In this document: piece by piece, positions 29,501 to 39,115 of the stretch
How positions within the stretch are numbered: position 1 is the stretch's first letter
How the letters are laid out: every line of letters begins with the position of its first letter
Assembly (NCBI RefSeq): GCF_024169655.1
Contig: NZ_JALJWV010000001.1
Coordinates: forward strand, 2,485,001 to 2,549,000
Reading direction: 5' to 3'
Length of the DNA: 64,000 nt
Source of the DNA: Pseudomonas marginalis
GTDB taxonomy: Bacteria; Pseudomonadota; Gammaproteobacteria; Pseudomonadales; Pseudomonadaceae
Notes under the pieces: generated by a model
What the model was told of the DNA's origin: nothing
Database searches by the model: none
What the model saw: only the letters and a program-made list of their open reading frames with translations
Translations under genes and position numbers: made by a program

Positions 29501-29961
29501 GTCGCAAACAATGGCTGCTCAAGGGCGCCGATCGCTTGCTGCCGCTGGTGCGCCACGTGCCGTTCCGGGTGCAGCGCCTGGCCTTGCAGCAAGGTCTCAA
29601 CCGCTGCCTGGCCGAGCCGTTGCGCGACGGCGGCTTTGACCTGCTGCGCGGGCGCTGGATGTGCTTGCGCATCCCGGATCTCGGGCTGTGCTGGTACCTG
29701 ACCCTGGCACGGGACGGTTTGCGCCTTGCCGAAAAAGCCGAGGCCCAGGTGACGATCAGTGGTAACTGGCGCGAGTTCTTGTTGCTGGCCAGTCGGCAGG
29801 AAGACCCGGACACCTTGTTCTTCCGGCGCCGCTTGGTGATTGAAGGCGATACGGAGTTGGGGCTGGGCTTGAAGAACCTGATCGACAGCCTCGACTCCGA
29901 TGTGCTGCCGCCCTGGTTGTGGCGCAACCTGGAGCGGGCAGGGCGCGGGCTGGCGGCCTGA
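29494..29961 (+). CDS. ubiT: Ubiquinone accessory factor UbiT (SCP2 domain)
   Basis: Protein of 155 residues with an SCP2 sterol/lipid-carrier domain, thought to hold the hydrophobic quinone intermediates for UbiU-UbiV under anaerobic conditions. The SCP2 core is RIPDLGLCWYLTLARDGL and VTISGNWREFLLLASRQEDP, followed by FFRRRLVIEGDTELGLGLKN. The start is GTG at 29494, with AGGAGG at ideal spacing, and overlaps the ubiV stop. Last gene of the anaerobic block; a 9-base hairpin follows. Confidence 0.9.
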   Translation: MLSRKQWLLKGADRLLPLVRHVPFRVQRLALQQGLNRCLAEPLRDGGFDLLRGRWMCLRIPDLGLCWYLTLARDGLRLAEKAEAQVTISGNWREFLLLASRQEDPDTLFFRRRLVIEGDTELGLGLKNLIDSLDSDVLPPWLWRNLERAGRGLAA

Positions 29962-29968
29962 CGCGAGC

Positions 29969-29999
29969 GACCTATCCCTTCGCAACGAGCGGATAGGTC
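29969..29999. terminator. Hairpin between ubiT and the convergent nppD gene
   Basis: A perfect 9-base stem, GACCTATCC (29969-29977) with GGATAGGTC (29991-29999), around a 13-base loop. It sits in the 49-base gap between two convergent genes, the expected place for a bidirectional terminator, but there is no T run on either side. Confidence 0.5.
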
Positions 30000-30010
30000 A
30001 CTGTCACGTG

Positions 30011-31615
30011 CTAAGGCGTCGGCACCAGAAACGCCGCCTCCAGCAACTGCCGGGTATAGGCATGTTGTGGGTTGGCGAAAATCGCTGGGGCATCGCCCTG
30101 TTCCACCACCTGCCCGTGCTTGACCACCATCAACTGGTGACTTAGCGCTTTCACCACGGCCAGGTCATGGCTGATGAACAGATAGGTCAGGTTGTACTTG
30201 GCCTGCAAACCGCGCAGCAATTCCACCACTTGGCGCTGTACCGTGCGGTCGAGCGCCGAGGTCGGTTCGTCGAGCAGAATCAGGCGCGGTTTGAGTACCA
30301 GGGCGCGGGCAATGGCGATGCGTTGGCGCTGGCCGCCGGAGAACTCGTGGGGGTAGCGATGCCGCGATTGCGGGTCGAGGCCGACTTCCTTGAGCGCCGC
30401 AATAATCGCCGCTTCCTGCTCCGCCGGGCTGCCCATCTTGTGAATGCGCAGGCCTTCGCCGACGATCTCACTGACGCACATGCGCGGGCTGAGGCTGCCG
30501 AACGGGTCCTGGAACACCACCTGCATTTCCCGGCGCAACGGGCGTACCTGTTGCTGGGTCAGGCGGTCGAGTTGCTGGCCTTCGAAGCGAATCCCGCCTT
30601 TGCTCGCGATCAGACGCAGGATCGCCAGGCCGAGGGTGGACTTGCCTGAGCCGCTTTCGCCGACGATGCCCAGGGTTTGCCCCTGGGGCAGGCTGAAATT
30701 GATGCCGTCGACCGCCTTGACGTAGTCGACGGTGTTGCGCAGAAAGCCTTTTTTGATCGGAAACCAGACTTTCAAATCATCGACTTCTAGCAACGGCGGC
30801 CCGACGGCCGTGTCGGCCGGCCCACCGCTGGGTTCGGCGGCGAGCAGTTCCTGGGTGTAAGGGTGCTGCGGCGACTGGAACAAGGTTTCGCAATCGGCTT
30901 GTTCGACGATGCAACCCTGCTGCATCACGCACACCCGGTGGGCAATGCGCCGCACCAGGTTCAAGTCGTGGCTGATCAGCAGCAACGCCATGCCCAGGCG
31001 CGCCTGCAGTTCCTTGAGCAGTTCGAGGATCTTCAACTGCACCGTCACGTCGAGGGCGGTGGTCGGTTCGTCGGCGATCAACAGCTCCGGCTCGTTGGCC
31101 AGGGCCATGGCGATCATCACCCGTTGGCGCTGGCCGCCGGACAGTTCGTGGGGCAGGGCCTTGAGGCGTTTATGCGGCTCGGGAATGCCCACCAGTTCGA
31201 GCAACTCCAGAGTGCGTCGGGTCGCGACTTTACCGGTCAGCCCTTTGTGCAGGCCGAGCACTTCGTTGATCTGCTTCTCGATGCAGTGCAGCGGGTTCAA
31301 CGAGGTCATCGGCTCCTGGAAGATCATCGCAATGCGGTTGCCGCGAATATGCCGGATGGTTTTTTCTTTGAGGGTCAGCAGGTCCTGGCCGGCGTATTCG
31401 ATGGTGCCGGCGGGGTGCCGCGCCAAGGGGTAGGGCAGCAGACGCAGGATCGAGTGGGCGGTCACCGATTTGCCGGAGCCGCTTTCGCCGACCAGCGCCA
31501 GGGTTTCGCCGCGCTTGATGTCGAAGCTGACGTTGTTCACCACGCGGTGGTGATGCTCGCCGGTGACGAACTCGACGCAGAGGTCGCGGACTTCGATCAG
31601 ATTGTCCTGATTCAT
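30011..31615 (-). CDS. nppD: Peptide ABC transporter dual ATPase NppD-like (copy 2)
   Basis: Fused dual ATPase of 534 residues. Domain 1 has GESGSGKSVT near residue 42 and [20 protein letters not shown] near 160. Domain 2 has GESGSGKSTLG near residue 330 and FSGGQRQRIAIARALVL near 437. ATG 31615 is preceded by CGAGGAA. It begins 1 base after the nppC stop. The gene order SBP-SBP-permease-permease-ATPase matches the NppA1A2BCD system of P. aeruginosa, which imports peptidyl nucleoside antibiotics such as pacidamycin; natural substrates are probably peptides. Confidence 0.87.
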   Translation of the reverse strand: MNQDNLIEVRDLCVEFVTGEHHHRVVNNVSFDIKRGETLALVGESGSGKSVTAHSILRLLPYPLARHPAGTIEYAGQDLLTLKEKTIRHIRGNRIAMIFQEPMTSLNPLHCIEKQINEVLGLHKGLTGKVATRRTLELLELVGIPEPHKRLKALPHELSGGQRQRVMIAMALANEPELLIADEPTTALDVTVQLKILELLKELQARLGMALLLISHDLNLVRRIAHRVCVMQQGCIVEQADCETLFQSPQHPYTQELLAAEPSGGPADTAVGPPLLEVDDLKVWFPIKKGFLRNTVDYVKAVDGINFSLPQGQTLGIVGESGSGKSTLGLAILRLIASKGGIRFEGQQLDRLTQQQVRPLRREMQVVFQDPFGSLSPRMCVSEIVGEGLRIHKMGSPAEQEAAIIAALKEVGLDPQSRHRYPHEFSGGQRQRIAIARALVLKPRLILLDEPTSALDRTVQRQVVELLRGLQAKYNLTYLFISHDLAVVKALSHQLMVVKHGQVVEQGDAPAIFANPQHAYTRQLLEAAFLVPTP

Positions 31616-31616
31616 C

Positions 31617-32636
31617 TCATTTCCTCGGGTCGAAGGCATCGCGAGCGGACTCGCCGATAAACACCAGCAAGCTCAACATGATCGCCAGCACGGCGAAGGC
31701 ACTCATGCCCAGCCACGGCGCTTGCAGGTTGGATTTACCCTGGGCCACCAGTTCTCCCAGCGACGGCGAACCCGCCGGCAGGCCGAAGCCGAGGAAGTCC
31801 AGGGCGGTCAGGGTGCCGATGGCGCCGGTGAGGATGAACGGCATGAAGGTCATGGTCGAGACCATGGCGTTGGGCAGGATATGCCGGAACATGATTGCGA
31901 CGTTCTGCATGCCCAGTGCCCTGGCCGCGCGCACGTATTCCAGGTTGCGCCCGCGCAGGAACTCGGCGCGGACCACGTCCACCAGGCTCATCCACGAGAA
32001 CAGCAGCATGATCCCCAGCAGCCACCAGAAGTTGGGCTGTACGAAGCTGGCGAGGATGATCAGCAGGTACAGCACCGGCAAGCCCGACCAGATCTCCAGG
32101 AAGCGTTGCCCGGCCAGGTCGACCCAGCCGCCATAGAAACCCTGCAGGGCACCGGCGATCACGCCGATGATCGAACTGAGCACGGTCAGGGTCAGGGCAA
32201 ACAGCACCGACACACGGAAGCCGTAGATCACCCGTGCCAAGACGTCGCGGCCCTGGTCATCGGTGCCCAGCAGGTTGACCGAAGACGGCGGCGCGGGGGC
32301 CGGCACCCTCAGGTCGTAGTTGATGCTCTGGTAGCTGAACGGGATCGGCGCCCACAGCGTCCAGGCGTCCTTGGCCTTGAGCAGTTCCTGGATATACGGG
32401 CTCTTGTAGTTGGCCTCCAGGGGAAATTCGCCGCCGAAGGTGGTTTCCGGGTAGCGCTTGAGCGCCGGGAAATACCAGTCACCGTCGTAATGCACCGCCA
32501 GCGGTTTGTCGTTGGCGATCAGCTCGGCGCCCAGGCTCAGGCCGAACAGGATCAGGAACAGCCACAGCGACCACCAGCCACGCTTGTTCGCCTTGAACCG
32601 CTCGAATCGGCGGCGATTGAGGGGGGACAGTTTCAT
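31617..32636 (-). CDS. nppC: Peptide ABC transporter permease NppC-like (copy 2)
   Basis: Permease of 339 residues, YejE type. The N-terminal RFERFKANKRGWWSLWLF is followed by a periplasmic loop with YFPALKRYPE and by the C-terminal permease domain. The EAA loop is AARALGMQNVAIMFRHILPN. ATG 32636 with GGAG is chosen over an upstream extension that would overlap nppB. It is spaced by single bases from both neighbours, so the operon is tightly coupled. Closely similar to the protein at 18843-19865. Confidence 0.88.
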   Translation of the reverse strand: MKLSPLNRRRFERFKANKRGWWSLWLFLILFGLSLGAELIANDKPLAVHYDGDWYFPALKRYPETTFGGEFPLEANYKSPYIQELLKAKDAWTLWAPIPFSYQSINYDLRVPAPAPPSSVNLLGTDDQGRDVLARVIYGFRVSVLFALTLTVLSSIIGVIAGALQGFYGGWVDLAGQRFLEIWSGLPVLYLLIILASFVQPNFWWLLGIMLLFSWMSLVDVVRAEFLRGRNLEYVRAARALGMQNVAIMFRHILPNAMVSTMTFMPFILTGAIGTLTALDFLGFGLPAGSPSLGELVAQGKSNLQAPWLGMSAFAVLAIMLSLLVFIGESARDAFDPRK

Positions 32637-32637
32637 C

Positions 32638-33711
32638 TCAATGCTCCCGGCTGGCGAAGTCGATACGCGGATCGACCAGGGTGTAGGTGAGGTCACCGAT
32701 CAGTTTCACCACCAACCCGAGCAGGGTGAAGATAAACAGCGTGCCGAACACCACCGGGTAATCGCGGTTGATCGCCGCTTCAAAGCTCATCAGGCCGAGG
32801 CCGTCGAGGGAGAAGATCACTTCCACCAGCAAGGACCCGGTGAAGAAAATCCCGATGAACGCCGACGGGAAACCGGCGATCACCAGCAGCATGGCGTTGC
32901 GGAACACGTGGCCGTAGAGCACGCGGTGGTTGGTCAGGCCCTTGGCCTTGGCGGTGACCACGTACTGCTTGTTGATCTCGTCGAGAAAGCTGTTTTTGGT
33001 CAGCAGCGTCATGGTCGCGAAGTTGCCGATTACCAGCGCGGTGATGGGCAAGGCCAGGTGCCAGAAGTAGTCGAGGATCTTGCCGCCCCAGCTCAACTCA
33101 TCGAAATTGTTGGAGGTCAGCCCGCGCAAGGGGAACCAGTCGAAGTAACTGCCGCCGGCAAACACCACGATCAGCAGGATCGCGAACAGGAACGCCGGGA
33201 TTGCGTAGCCGACGATGATCGCCGAGCTGGTCCATACGTCGAAGTGGCTGCCGTGTCGCGTGGCCTTGGCGATTCCCAGCGGGATCGAGACCAGGTACAT
33301 GATCAGCGTGCTCCATAACCCGAGGGAGATGGACACCGGCATCTTTTCCTTGATCAGGTCGATGACCTTGGCGTCACGAAAGAAGCTGTTGCCAAAATCC
33401 AGCCGGGCGTAGTTCTTGACCATGATCCACAAGCGTTCCGGTGCCGACTTGTCGAAACCGTACATGGTTTCGATTTCCTTGATCAGCGCCGGGTCCAGGC
33501 CTTGGGCGCCACGGTAGCTGGAACCGGCCACCGCGACTTCGGCACCGCCGCCGGCAATACGGCTGGTGGCGCCTTCGAAGCCTTCGAGTTTGGCGATCAT
33601 CTGCTCCACCGGACCACCGGGGGCGGCCTGGATGATGATGAAGTTGATCAACAGAATCCCGAACAGCGTGGGGATGATCAGCAACAGGCGGCGAACAATA
33701 TAGGCCAACAT
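32638..33711 (-). CDS. nppB: Peptide ABC transporter permease NppB-like (copy 2)
   Basis: Permease of 357 residues, YejB type, opening with [19 protein letters not shown]. The insert at about residues 40-85 ([20 protein letters not shown]) differs from copy 1, the least conserved stretch between the two. The EAA-region segment is [20 protein letters not shown]. It starts immediately after the nppA2 stop codon side (adjacent genes, no gap). Confidence 0.88.
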   Translation of the reverse strand: MLAYIVRRLLLIIPTLFGILLINFIIIQAAPGGPVEQMIAKLEGFEGATSRIAGGGAEVAVAGSSYRGAQGLDPALIKEIETMYGFDKSAPERLWIMVKNYARLDFGNSFFRDAKVIDLIKEKMPVSISLGLWSTLIMYLVSIPLGIAKATRHGSHFDVWTSSAIIVGYAIPAFLFAILLIVVFAGGSYFDWFPLRGLTSNNFDELSWGGKILDYFWHLALPITALVIGNFATMTLLTKNSFLDEINKQYVVTAKAKGLTNHRVLYGHVFRNAMLLVIAGFPSAFIGIFFTGSLLVEVIFSLDGLGLMSFEAAINRDYPVVFGTLFIFTLLGLVVKLIGDLTYTLVDPRIDFASREH

Positions 33712-35544
33712 TTAATCGCCTCCGCTCGCCGGGTCGGCGCTCGTGTCTAGGGTGATGGCAGGTTTGACGTCGGGTTTGGCCCACCAGGTGGCGGTGCCGA
33801 CGTCATAGCGCGGTGCTACCTTCGGATGGCCGAGGTGGTCCCAGTAGGCCACGCGGAAGGTCTTGATGTGCCAGTTGGGGATCACGTAGTAGCCAAATTG
33901 CAGCACGCGATCCAGGGCCTTGGCATGGGCGACCAGGCTTTGGCGCGAGTCGGCGTCGATCAGTTCCTCTACCAGTTGGTCGACGGCCGGGTCCTTGAGG
34001 CCCATGTAGTTGCGGCTGCCGGGTTTATCGGCGCTGGAGGATTTCCAGAATTCGCGTTGTTCGTTACCCGGCGAGGTGGACTGCGGGAAGCTGCCCACCA
34101 GCATGTCGAAATCCCGCGAGCGCAGGCGGTTGACGAATTGCGAGACGTCGACCCGGCGAATTACCAGGTCGATACCCAGGTCCGCCAGGTTGCGTTTGAA
34201 GGGCAGCAGGATACGTTCGAACTCGGTCTGCGCCAGCAGGAATTCGATGGTCACCGGTTTGCCGGTGGCGTCGACCATCTTGTCGTCGACGATGCGCCAG
34301 CCGGCTTCCTGCAACAGTTGGTAGGCCTCGCGCTGCTGGGTGCGGATCATGCCGCTGCCGTCGGTTTTGGACGGTGCAAAGGCCTGGGTGAAGACTTCGG
34401 CGGGGATCTTGTCGCGCAGCGGTTCGAGGATGGCCAACTCGTCCGGGCCGGGCAGGCCGGTGGCGGCCATCTCCGAGTTCTCGAAGTAGCTGCGGGTGCG
34501 GGTGTAGGCGCCGTTGAACAGCTGTTTGTTGCTCCACTCGAAATCCAGCAACAGGCTGATGGCCTTGCGCACGCGCACGTCCTGGAACATCGGCTTGCGC
34601 GTGTTGAACACGAAACCCTGCATGCCGGTGGGGTTGCCGTTGGGGAGCTCTTCCTTGACCAGGCGCCCTTCGGCCACCGCCGGAATGTTGTAGGCGTTGG
34701 CCCAGTTCTTCGCGCTGAATTCCAGCCAGTAGTCGAACTGCCCGGCCTTCAACGCTTCCAGGGATACCGTGCTGTCGCGGTAATAGTCGGTGATGCGCTG
34801 ATCGAAGTTGTAGAAACCCTGGGTGATCGGCAGGTCCTTGGCCCAGTAGTCCTTGACCCGCTCGTAGCGAATCATGCGCCCGGCCTTGACCTCGGCGACC
34901 TTGTACGGCCCGCTGCCCAGCGGGATTTCCAGGTTGCCCTTGGTGAAGTCGCGGGTGGCCCACCAATGCTTGGGCAATACCGGCAATTGCCCGAGGATCA
35001 GCGGCAATTCGCGGTTGTTGGTGCGCTTGAACTTGAACAGCACGCGCTGCGGGTCTTCGGCCACCACTTCGTCGACGTCGGCGTAGTAGGTGCGGTAGAG
35101 CGGCGAGCCGTCCTTCATCAGCATCTGGAAGGTGAACACCACGTCTTCGGCGTGGATCGGGTGGCCATCGTGGAAGCGTGCTTCGGGGCGCAGGTAGAAG
35201 CGTACCCAGCTGTTGTCCGGGGCTTTTTCGATCTTGCCGGCCACCAGGCCGTATTCGGTGATGGGTTCGTCCAGGCTCTGCATGGCCAGGGTGTCGTAGA
35301 TCAGGCTGATATTGTCTGCCGGCACGCCCTTGCTGATGTAGGGGTTGAGACTGTCGAAACCGCCCATGCTCGATTCGCGAAAGGTGCCGCCCTTGGGGGC
35401 GTTGGGGTTGACGTAGTCGAAGTGCTTGAAGTTGGCGGGGTACTTGGGCGGCTCGTTGTAGAGGGTCAGCGCATGTTGCGGGGCGGCGTTGACCGCCGTG
35501 CATAGCAACAGACTGCCGAGCAGTGCAGTACGCAAAGACATCAT
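33712..35544 (-). CDS. nppA2: Peptide ABC transporter substrate-binding protein NppA2-like
   Basis: Periplasmic binding protein of 610 residues, SBP_bac_5/YejA type. The signal peptide MMSLRTALLGSLLLCTAVNA is followed by APQHALTLYNEPPKYPANFK and by [10 protein letters not shown]. The start at 35544 overlaps the stop of the upstream binding-protein gene (ATGA); a much longer frame through that gene is discarded. It is one of two tandem binding proteins for one set of permeases. Its C-terminal tail is about 15 residues longer than in copy 1, after WWAKPDVKPAI. Confidence 0.88.
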   Translation of the reverse strand: MMSLRTALLGSLLLCTAVNAAPQHALTLYNEPPKYPANFKHFDYVNPNAPKGGTFRESSMGGFDSLNPYISKGVPADNISLIYDTLAMQSLDEPITEYGLVAGKIEKAPDNSWVRFYLRPEARFHDGHPIHAEDVVFTFQMLMKDGSPLYRTYYADVDEVVAEDPQRVLFKFKRTNNRELPLILGQLPVLPKHWWATRDFTKGNLEIPLGSGPYKVAEVKAGRMIRYERVKDYWAKDLPITQGFYNFDQRITDYYRDSTVSLEALKAGQFDYWLEFSAKNWANAYNIPAVAEGRLVKEELPNGNPTGMQGFVFNTRKPMFQDVRVRKAISLLLDFEWSNKQLFNGAYTRTRSYFENSEMAATGLPGPDELAILEPLRDKIPAEVFTQAFAPSKTDGSGMIRTQQREAYQLLQEAGWRIVDDKMVDATGKPVTIEFLLAQTEFERILLPFKRNLADLGIDLVIRRVDVSQFVNRLRSRDFDMLVGSFPQSTSPGNEQREFWKSSSADKPGSRNYMGLKDPAVDQLVEELIDADSRQSLVAHAKALDRVLQFGYYVIPNWHIKTFRVAYWDHLGHPKVAPRYDVGTATWWAKPDVKPAITLDTSADPASGGD

Positions 35545-37370
35545 TGGGCTTTCTCCGAAGCTTTCAGCCACCATGCGCTCAGGCCCAGGCTGTAGGGCGG
35601 CGTGGTGACAAAGGCGAACCGGTTGCGGTACGCCAAGCGATGATAGTTGAGGTACCAGTTGGGAATGCTGTAATGCTGCCACAGCAGGACCCGGTCCAGA
35701 GCCCGGCCGGCGGCCAGTTGTTCGTCGCGGGTCTGTGCCGACAGCAGGTGTTCGAGCAGGCGGTCGACCACCGGATTGGCGATGCCGGCGTAGTTCTTGC
35801 TGCCCTTGATCGCCGCCTGGCTGGAGTGGAAGTACTGCCACTGCTCAAGGCCGGGGCTGAGGGTTTGGTTGAGGGTCATCAGGATCATGTCGAAGTCGAA
35901 CTGATCGAGGCGCTGTTTGTATTGCGCCCGGTCGACTGTGCGCAGGTGCGCGTCGATGCCGATACTGTTCAGGTTTTCCACATAGGGCTGCAGGATGCGC
36001 TCCAGGTTCGGGTTGACCAGCAGGATCTCGAACCGCAGCGGTTGCCCGTCCTTGTTGAGCAGGCGTTGCCCGGACAGCTTCCAGCCGCCTTCGCCGAGCA
36101 GGGCCAGGGCGCGGCGCAGGGTCTCGCGGGGGATGCCGTGCCCGTCGGTCTGGGGCAGGCTGAACGGTTGGGTGTAGAGATTGGCCGGCAGTTGGTCGCG
36201 GTAGGGTGAGAGCAGCAACCATTCATGGCCGACCGGGACGCCGGTCGCCGAAAATTCGCTGTTGGGGTAATAGCTCAAGGTGCGTTTATAGGCGCCGCTG
36301 AACAGGCTGCGGTTGGTCCATTCAAAGTCGAACATCAGCCCCAGGGCTTCGCGCACCTTGGCCTGACTGAAGGTCGGGCGCCGGGTGTTCATGAACAGGC
36401 CCTGGCTTTGGGTCGGGATCTGGTGGGCGATCTGCGCCTTGATCACGTCGCCGCGGTTGATCGCCGGGAAGTTGTAGCCATTCGCCCAGTTCTTGGCCTG
36501 GTGCTCGATATAGATATCGAACTCGCCGGCCTTGAAGGCTTCGAAGGCGACGTCGCTGTCGCGGTAGAACTCCACTTCGACCTTGTCGAAATTATAGAAA
36601 CCCTGGTTGACCGGCAGGTCCTTGCCCCAATAGTCCTTGACCCGCTCGAACACCAACTGCCGGCCAGGGGTGACTTTGCTGAGGCGATAAGGCCCGCTGC
36701 CCAGCGGTGGTTCGAAGGTGGTGGCCTTGAAGTCGCGGTTTTTCCAGTAGTGCTGGGGCAGCACCGGCAGTTCGCCCAGGCGCAGGATCAGCAACGGGTT
36801 GCCCGCGCGCTTGAATACAAAACGGATACGGTGGCGGTTGAGGATGTCGACCCGCGCCACTTCCTGCAGGTTGGTGCGGTACTGCGGATGACCTTCGGTC
36901 AGCAGGGTGCGATAGGAAAACGCCACGTCATACGCGGTGATCGGCTTGCCATCGTGAAAGCGCGCTTCCGGGCGCAGGTTGAACACCACCCAACTACGGT
37001 CCTCGCTGTACTCCACCGACTGGGCAATCAGCCCGTAGCTGGAGGTCGGTTCATCGCCGGACGGCGCGTACTGGCCAGTGCCGACCATCAACGGTTCGTT
37101 CAGCTCATTGACGCCGTATTGCAGGAAATTTGGCGTGGAAACCGGGCTCGAACCCTTGAAGGTATAGGGGTTGAGGGTGTCGAACGTGCCAAACGCCATG
37201 ACCCGCAACGTCCCGCCTTTCGGCGCTGCAGGGTTTACCCAATCGAAGTGGGTGAATTTGGTCGGGTACTTGAGCGTGCCGAACTGCGCATAACCGTGGC
37301 TTTCGGTAATCGTCGCGTGCGCAGCAAAGCTCAAGGCCAGACTTATTAGTAGAAGGAGGGGACGCGTCAA
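35541..37370 (-). CDS. nppA1: Peptide ABC transporter substrate-binding protein NppA1-like
   Basis: Periplasmic binding protein of 609 residues, SBP_bac_5/YejA type. The signal peptide is TRPLLLLISLALSFAAHA and the mature part has HFDWVNPAAPKGGTLRVMAF. The start appears to be TTG at 37370: the next upstream in-frame codon capable of starting is CTG 37388, and a TAA lies at 37401-37403. The ribosome site is weak. First gene of the five-gene operon and coupled to nppA2 by ATGA. Confidence 0.86.
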   Translation of the reverse strand: MTRPLLLLISLALSFAAHATITESHGYAQFGTLKYPTKFTHFDWVNPAAPKGGTLRVMAFGTFDTLNPYTFKGSSPVSTPNFLQYGVNELNEPLMVGTGQYAPSGDEPTSSYGLIAQSVEYSEDRSWVVFNLRPEARFHDGKPITAYDVAFSYRTLLTEGHPQYRTNLQEVARVDILNRHRIRFVFKRAGNPLLILRLGELPVLPQHYWKNRDFKATTFEPPLGSGPYRLSKVTPGRQLVFERVKDYWGKDLPVNQGFYNFDKVEVEFYRDSDVAFEAFKAGEFDIYIEHQAKNWANGYNFPAINRGDVIKAQIAHQIPTQSQGLFMNTRRPTFSQAKVREALGLMFDFEWTNRSLFSGAYKRTLSYYPNSEFSATGVPVGHEWLLLSPYRDQLPANLYTQPFSLPQTDGHGIPRETLRRALALLGEGGWKLSGQRLLNKDGQPLRFEILLVNPNLERILQPYVENLNSIGIDAHLRTVDRAQYKQRLDQFDFDMILMTLNQTLSPGLEQWQYFHSSQAAIKGSKNYAGIANPVVDRLLEHLLSAQTRDEQLAAGRALDRVLLWQHYSIPNWYLNYHRLAYRNRFAFVTTPPYSLGLSAWWLKASEKAQ

Positions 37371-37498
37371 GTCAGAGATCCGATCCAGGCAGCTTGGGCT
37401 TTATGATCGGTACAGTAACAGCTTGTTCCCGTTGGAAAAAGGCTGTTGGAAAGGGTGGCATGAGGCTGGCGGGGTATTGAACGGCGTAGAGATCAAAT

Positions 37499-37584
37499 GT
37501 GGGAGCTGACTTGCCTGCGATGGCATCACCCTGATGTAACTGATACACCTCGGTGTCTGCATCGCAGGCAAGCCAGCTCCCACA
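37499..37584. repeat. REPIN, TGACTTGCCTGCGATG variant
   Basis: Inverted arms TGTGGGAGCTGACTTGCCTG (from 37499) and its near complement ending at 37584, about 36 bases apart. The arms share the GTGGGAGC opening with other copies but have a distinct core. Located between the divergent promoter region of nppA1 and the 3' end of mltD. Confidence 0.88.
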
Positions 37585-37604
37585 GGAGCGCGCTTGCCTG
37601 CGGT

Positions 37605-39017
37605 TTATCTTGGCCCGGAAACCACCAGCATCTGCCCAGGCTTGAGCGCCATGCCAGTGCGTGGGTTCCAGCGCTTGAGATGTTGCATCTCAACGTTGAA
37701 ACGCTTGGCGACGATATACAGCGAGTCGCCTTTCTTGACCTTGTACTGCGCTGGTTTCTTGCTGTCGGCCTTGGCCACCAGCTTGCGCGTGTCCTGCATC
37801 ACCAGGGTCTGGCCGACCTTGAGCGCCTGGCCGTTGAGCTTGTTCCAGCGCTGCAGGTCATGCACGTCGACCTTGTTGGCTTTGGCGATCAGCGTCAGGT
37901 TGTCGCCGTTGCGCACCTTGTAGTTGCGGGTACGGCCAGCCACGGACCGGGTCTCGACTTCGTCGAATACCGGCTTTTTCGGGCGCAACGCCAGCAATTC
38001 TTCAGGCTTCATCGCCGAAAGGCTGCTGGTCAACAGTTGTGCCTTGGAGCTGGGCACGAGCAAATGCTGGGGACCGTCCAGGGTGGTGCGTTGTTTCAGC
38101 GCCGGATTGAGCTGGAACAGTTCGTCTTCGTCGATCTCGGCCAATGCGGCGACCCGTGACAGGTCCATGCTTTGCTTGACTTCAACCATTTTGAAATACG
38201 GCGTGTTGGCAATCGGGTTCAGGTTGACGCCATAGGCTTCGGGGGCCAGCACTACCTGGGACAGCGCCAGGAACTTGGGCACGTAGTCCTTGGTTTCCTG
38301 GGGCAGGGGCAGGTTCCAGTAATCGGTTGGCAGACCGAGCTTCTCGTTGCGCTCGATCGCCCGGCTTACCGTGCCTTCGCCGGCGTTATACGCTGCCAGG
38401 GCCAGCAGCCAGTCGCCGTTGAACATGTCATGCAGACGTGTCAGATAGTCCAGGGCGGCGGTGGTGGAGGCGGTGATATCGCGACGACCGTCGTAGGCGC
38501 GAGTCTGGCGCAGGTTGAAGTAGCGTCCGGTGGAGGGAATGAACTGCCACAAGCCGACCGCATCGCTGCGCGAATAGGCCATTGGGTTATAGGCGCTTTC
38601 AATCACCGGCAGCAGCGCCAGCTCCAGGGGCATGTTGCGTTCTTCAAGGCGTTCGACGATGTAATGAATGTAGAGGCTGCCACGTTCCCCGGCGTTCTCC
38701 AGGAAGGACGGGTTGCTGGCGAACCACAGGCGCTGTTGCTCGATACGCGGGTTGACGCCGACGCCGTCCTGCAATTGAAAGCCCCGACGCATGCGTTCCC
38801 AGACATCCTGGGGGGCTTCGGGGCTGGGCTTCTCTGAGAGCCAAATAGGTTTTTGCTTGATCTTGGCAGCAAGATTCGGTTTGGGTTGCACGGTGGATTG
38901 TGCAGCGAAATTGGTCGATTGGCAGCCCGCCAGAGTCGCGGAGACAGCCACCGCCACGGCTTGAGCCAGGCGGGTCAATGCGTCTGAATGATTGGATTTA
39001 CGAGTAGATGACGACAT
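37605..39017 (-). CDS. mltD: Membrane-bound lytic murein transglycosylase D with LysM repeats
   Basis: Lipoprotein of 470 residues that cleaves peptidoglycan glycan strands to 1,6-anhydro muropeptides. A lipobox LAGC at about residues 29-32 indicates lipidation. The SLT domain spans about 100-240, with the catalytic glutamate in LLPVIESAYNP and the SDAVGLWQFIPSTGR motif. Two LysM repeats are at about 367-412 (YKVRNGDNLTLIAKANKV) and 427-470 (YKVKKGDSLYIVAKRFNV). ATG 39017 is preferred to TTG 39041. It is divergent-adjacent to gloB in the order known from P. aeruginosa. Confidence 0.92.
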   Translation of the reverse strand: MSSSTRKSNHSDALTRLAQAVAVAVSATLAGCQSTNFAAQSTVQPKPNLAAKIKQKPIWLSEKPSPEAPQDVWERMRRGFQLQDGVGVNPRIEQQRLWFASNPSFLENAGERGSLYIHYIVERLEERNMPLELALLPVIESAYNPMAYSRSDAVGLWQFIPSTGRYFNLRQTRAYDGRRDITASTTAALDYLTRLHDMFNGDWLLALAAYNAGEGTVSRAIERNEKLGLPTDYWNLPLPQETKDYVPKFLALSQVVLAPEAYGVNLNPIANTPYFKMVEVKQSMDLSRVAALAEIDEDELFQLNPALKQRTTLDGPQHLLVPSSKAQLLTSSLSAMKPEELLALRPKKPVFDEVETRSVAGRTRNYKVRNGDNLTLIAKANKVDVHDLQRWNKLNGQALKVGQTLVMQDTRKLVAKADSKKPAQYKVKKGDSLYIVAKRFNVEMQHLKRWNPRTGMALKPGQMLVVSGPR

Positions 39018-39115
39018 TGGCTGGAAGTAAGTTCCGGGCAAAAATGTCGGGCGATTCTAGAAAGCGCTTTGGTTCCGGTCAACCATTCAGAAATTTCGTA
39101 TCAGACTGCGTCACG

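Noticed and set aside
34064-35503. 479-codon frame in another register of nppA2
   Set aside because: Arg, Gln and Gly-rich composition typical of a shifted GC-rich frame; the binding protein frame carries the signal peptide and family motifs.
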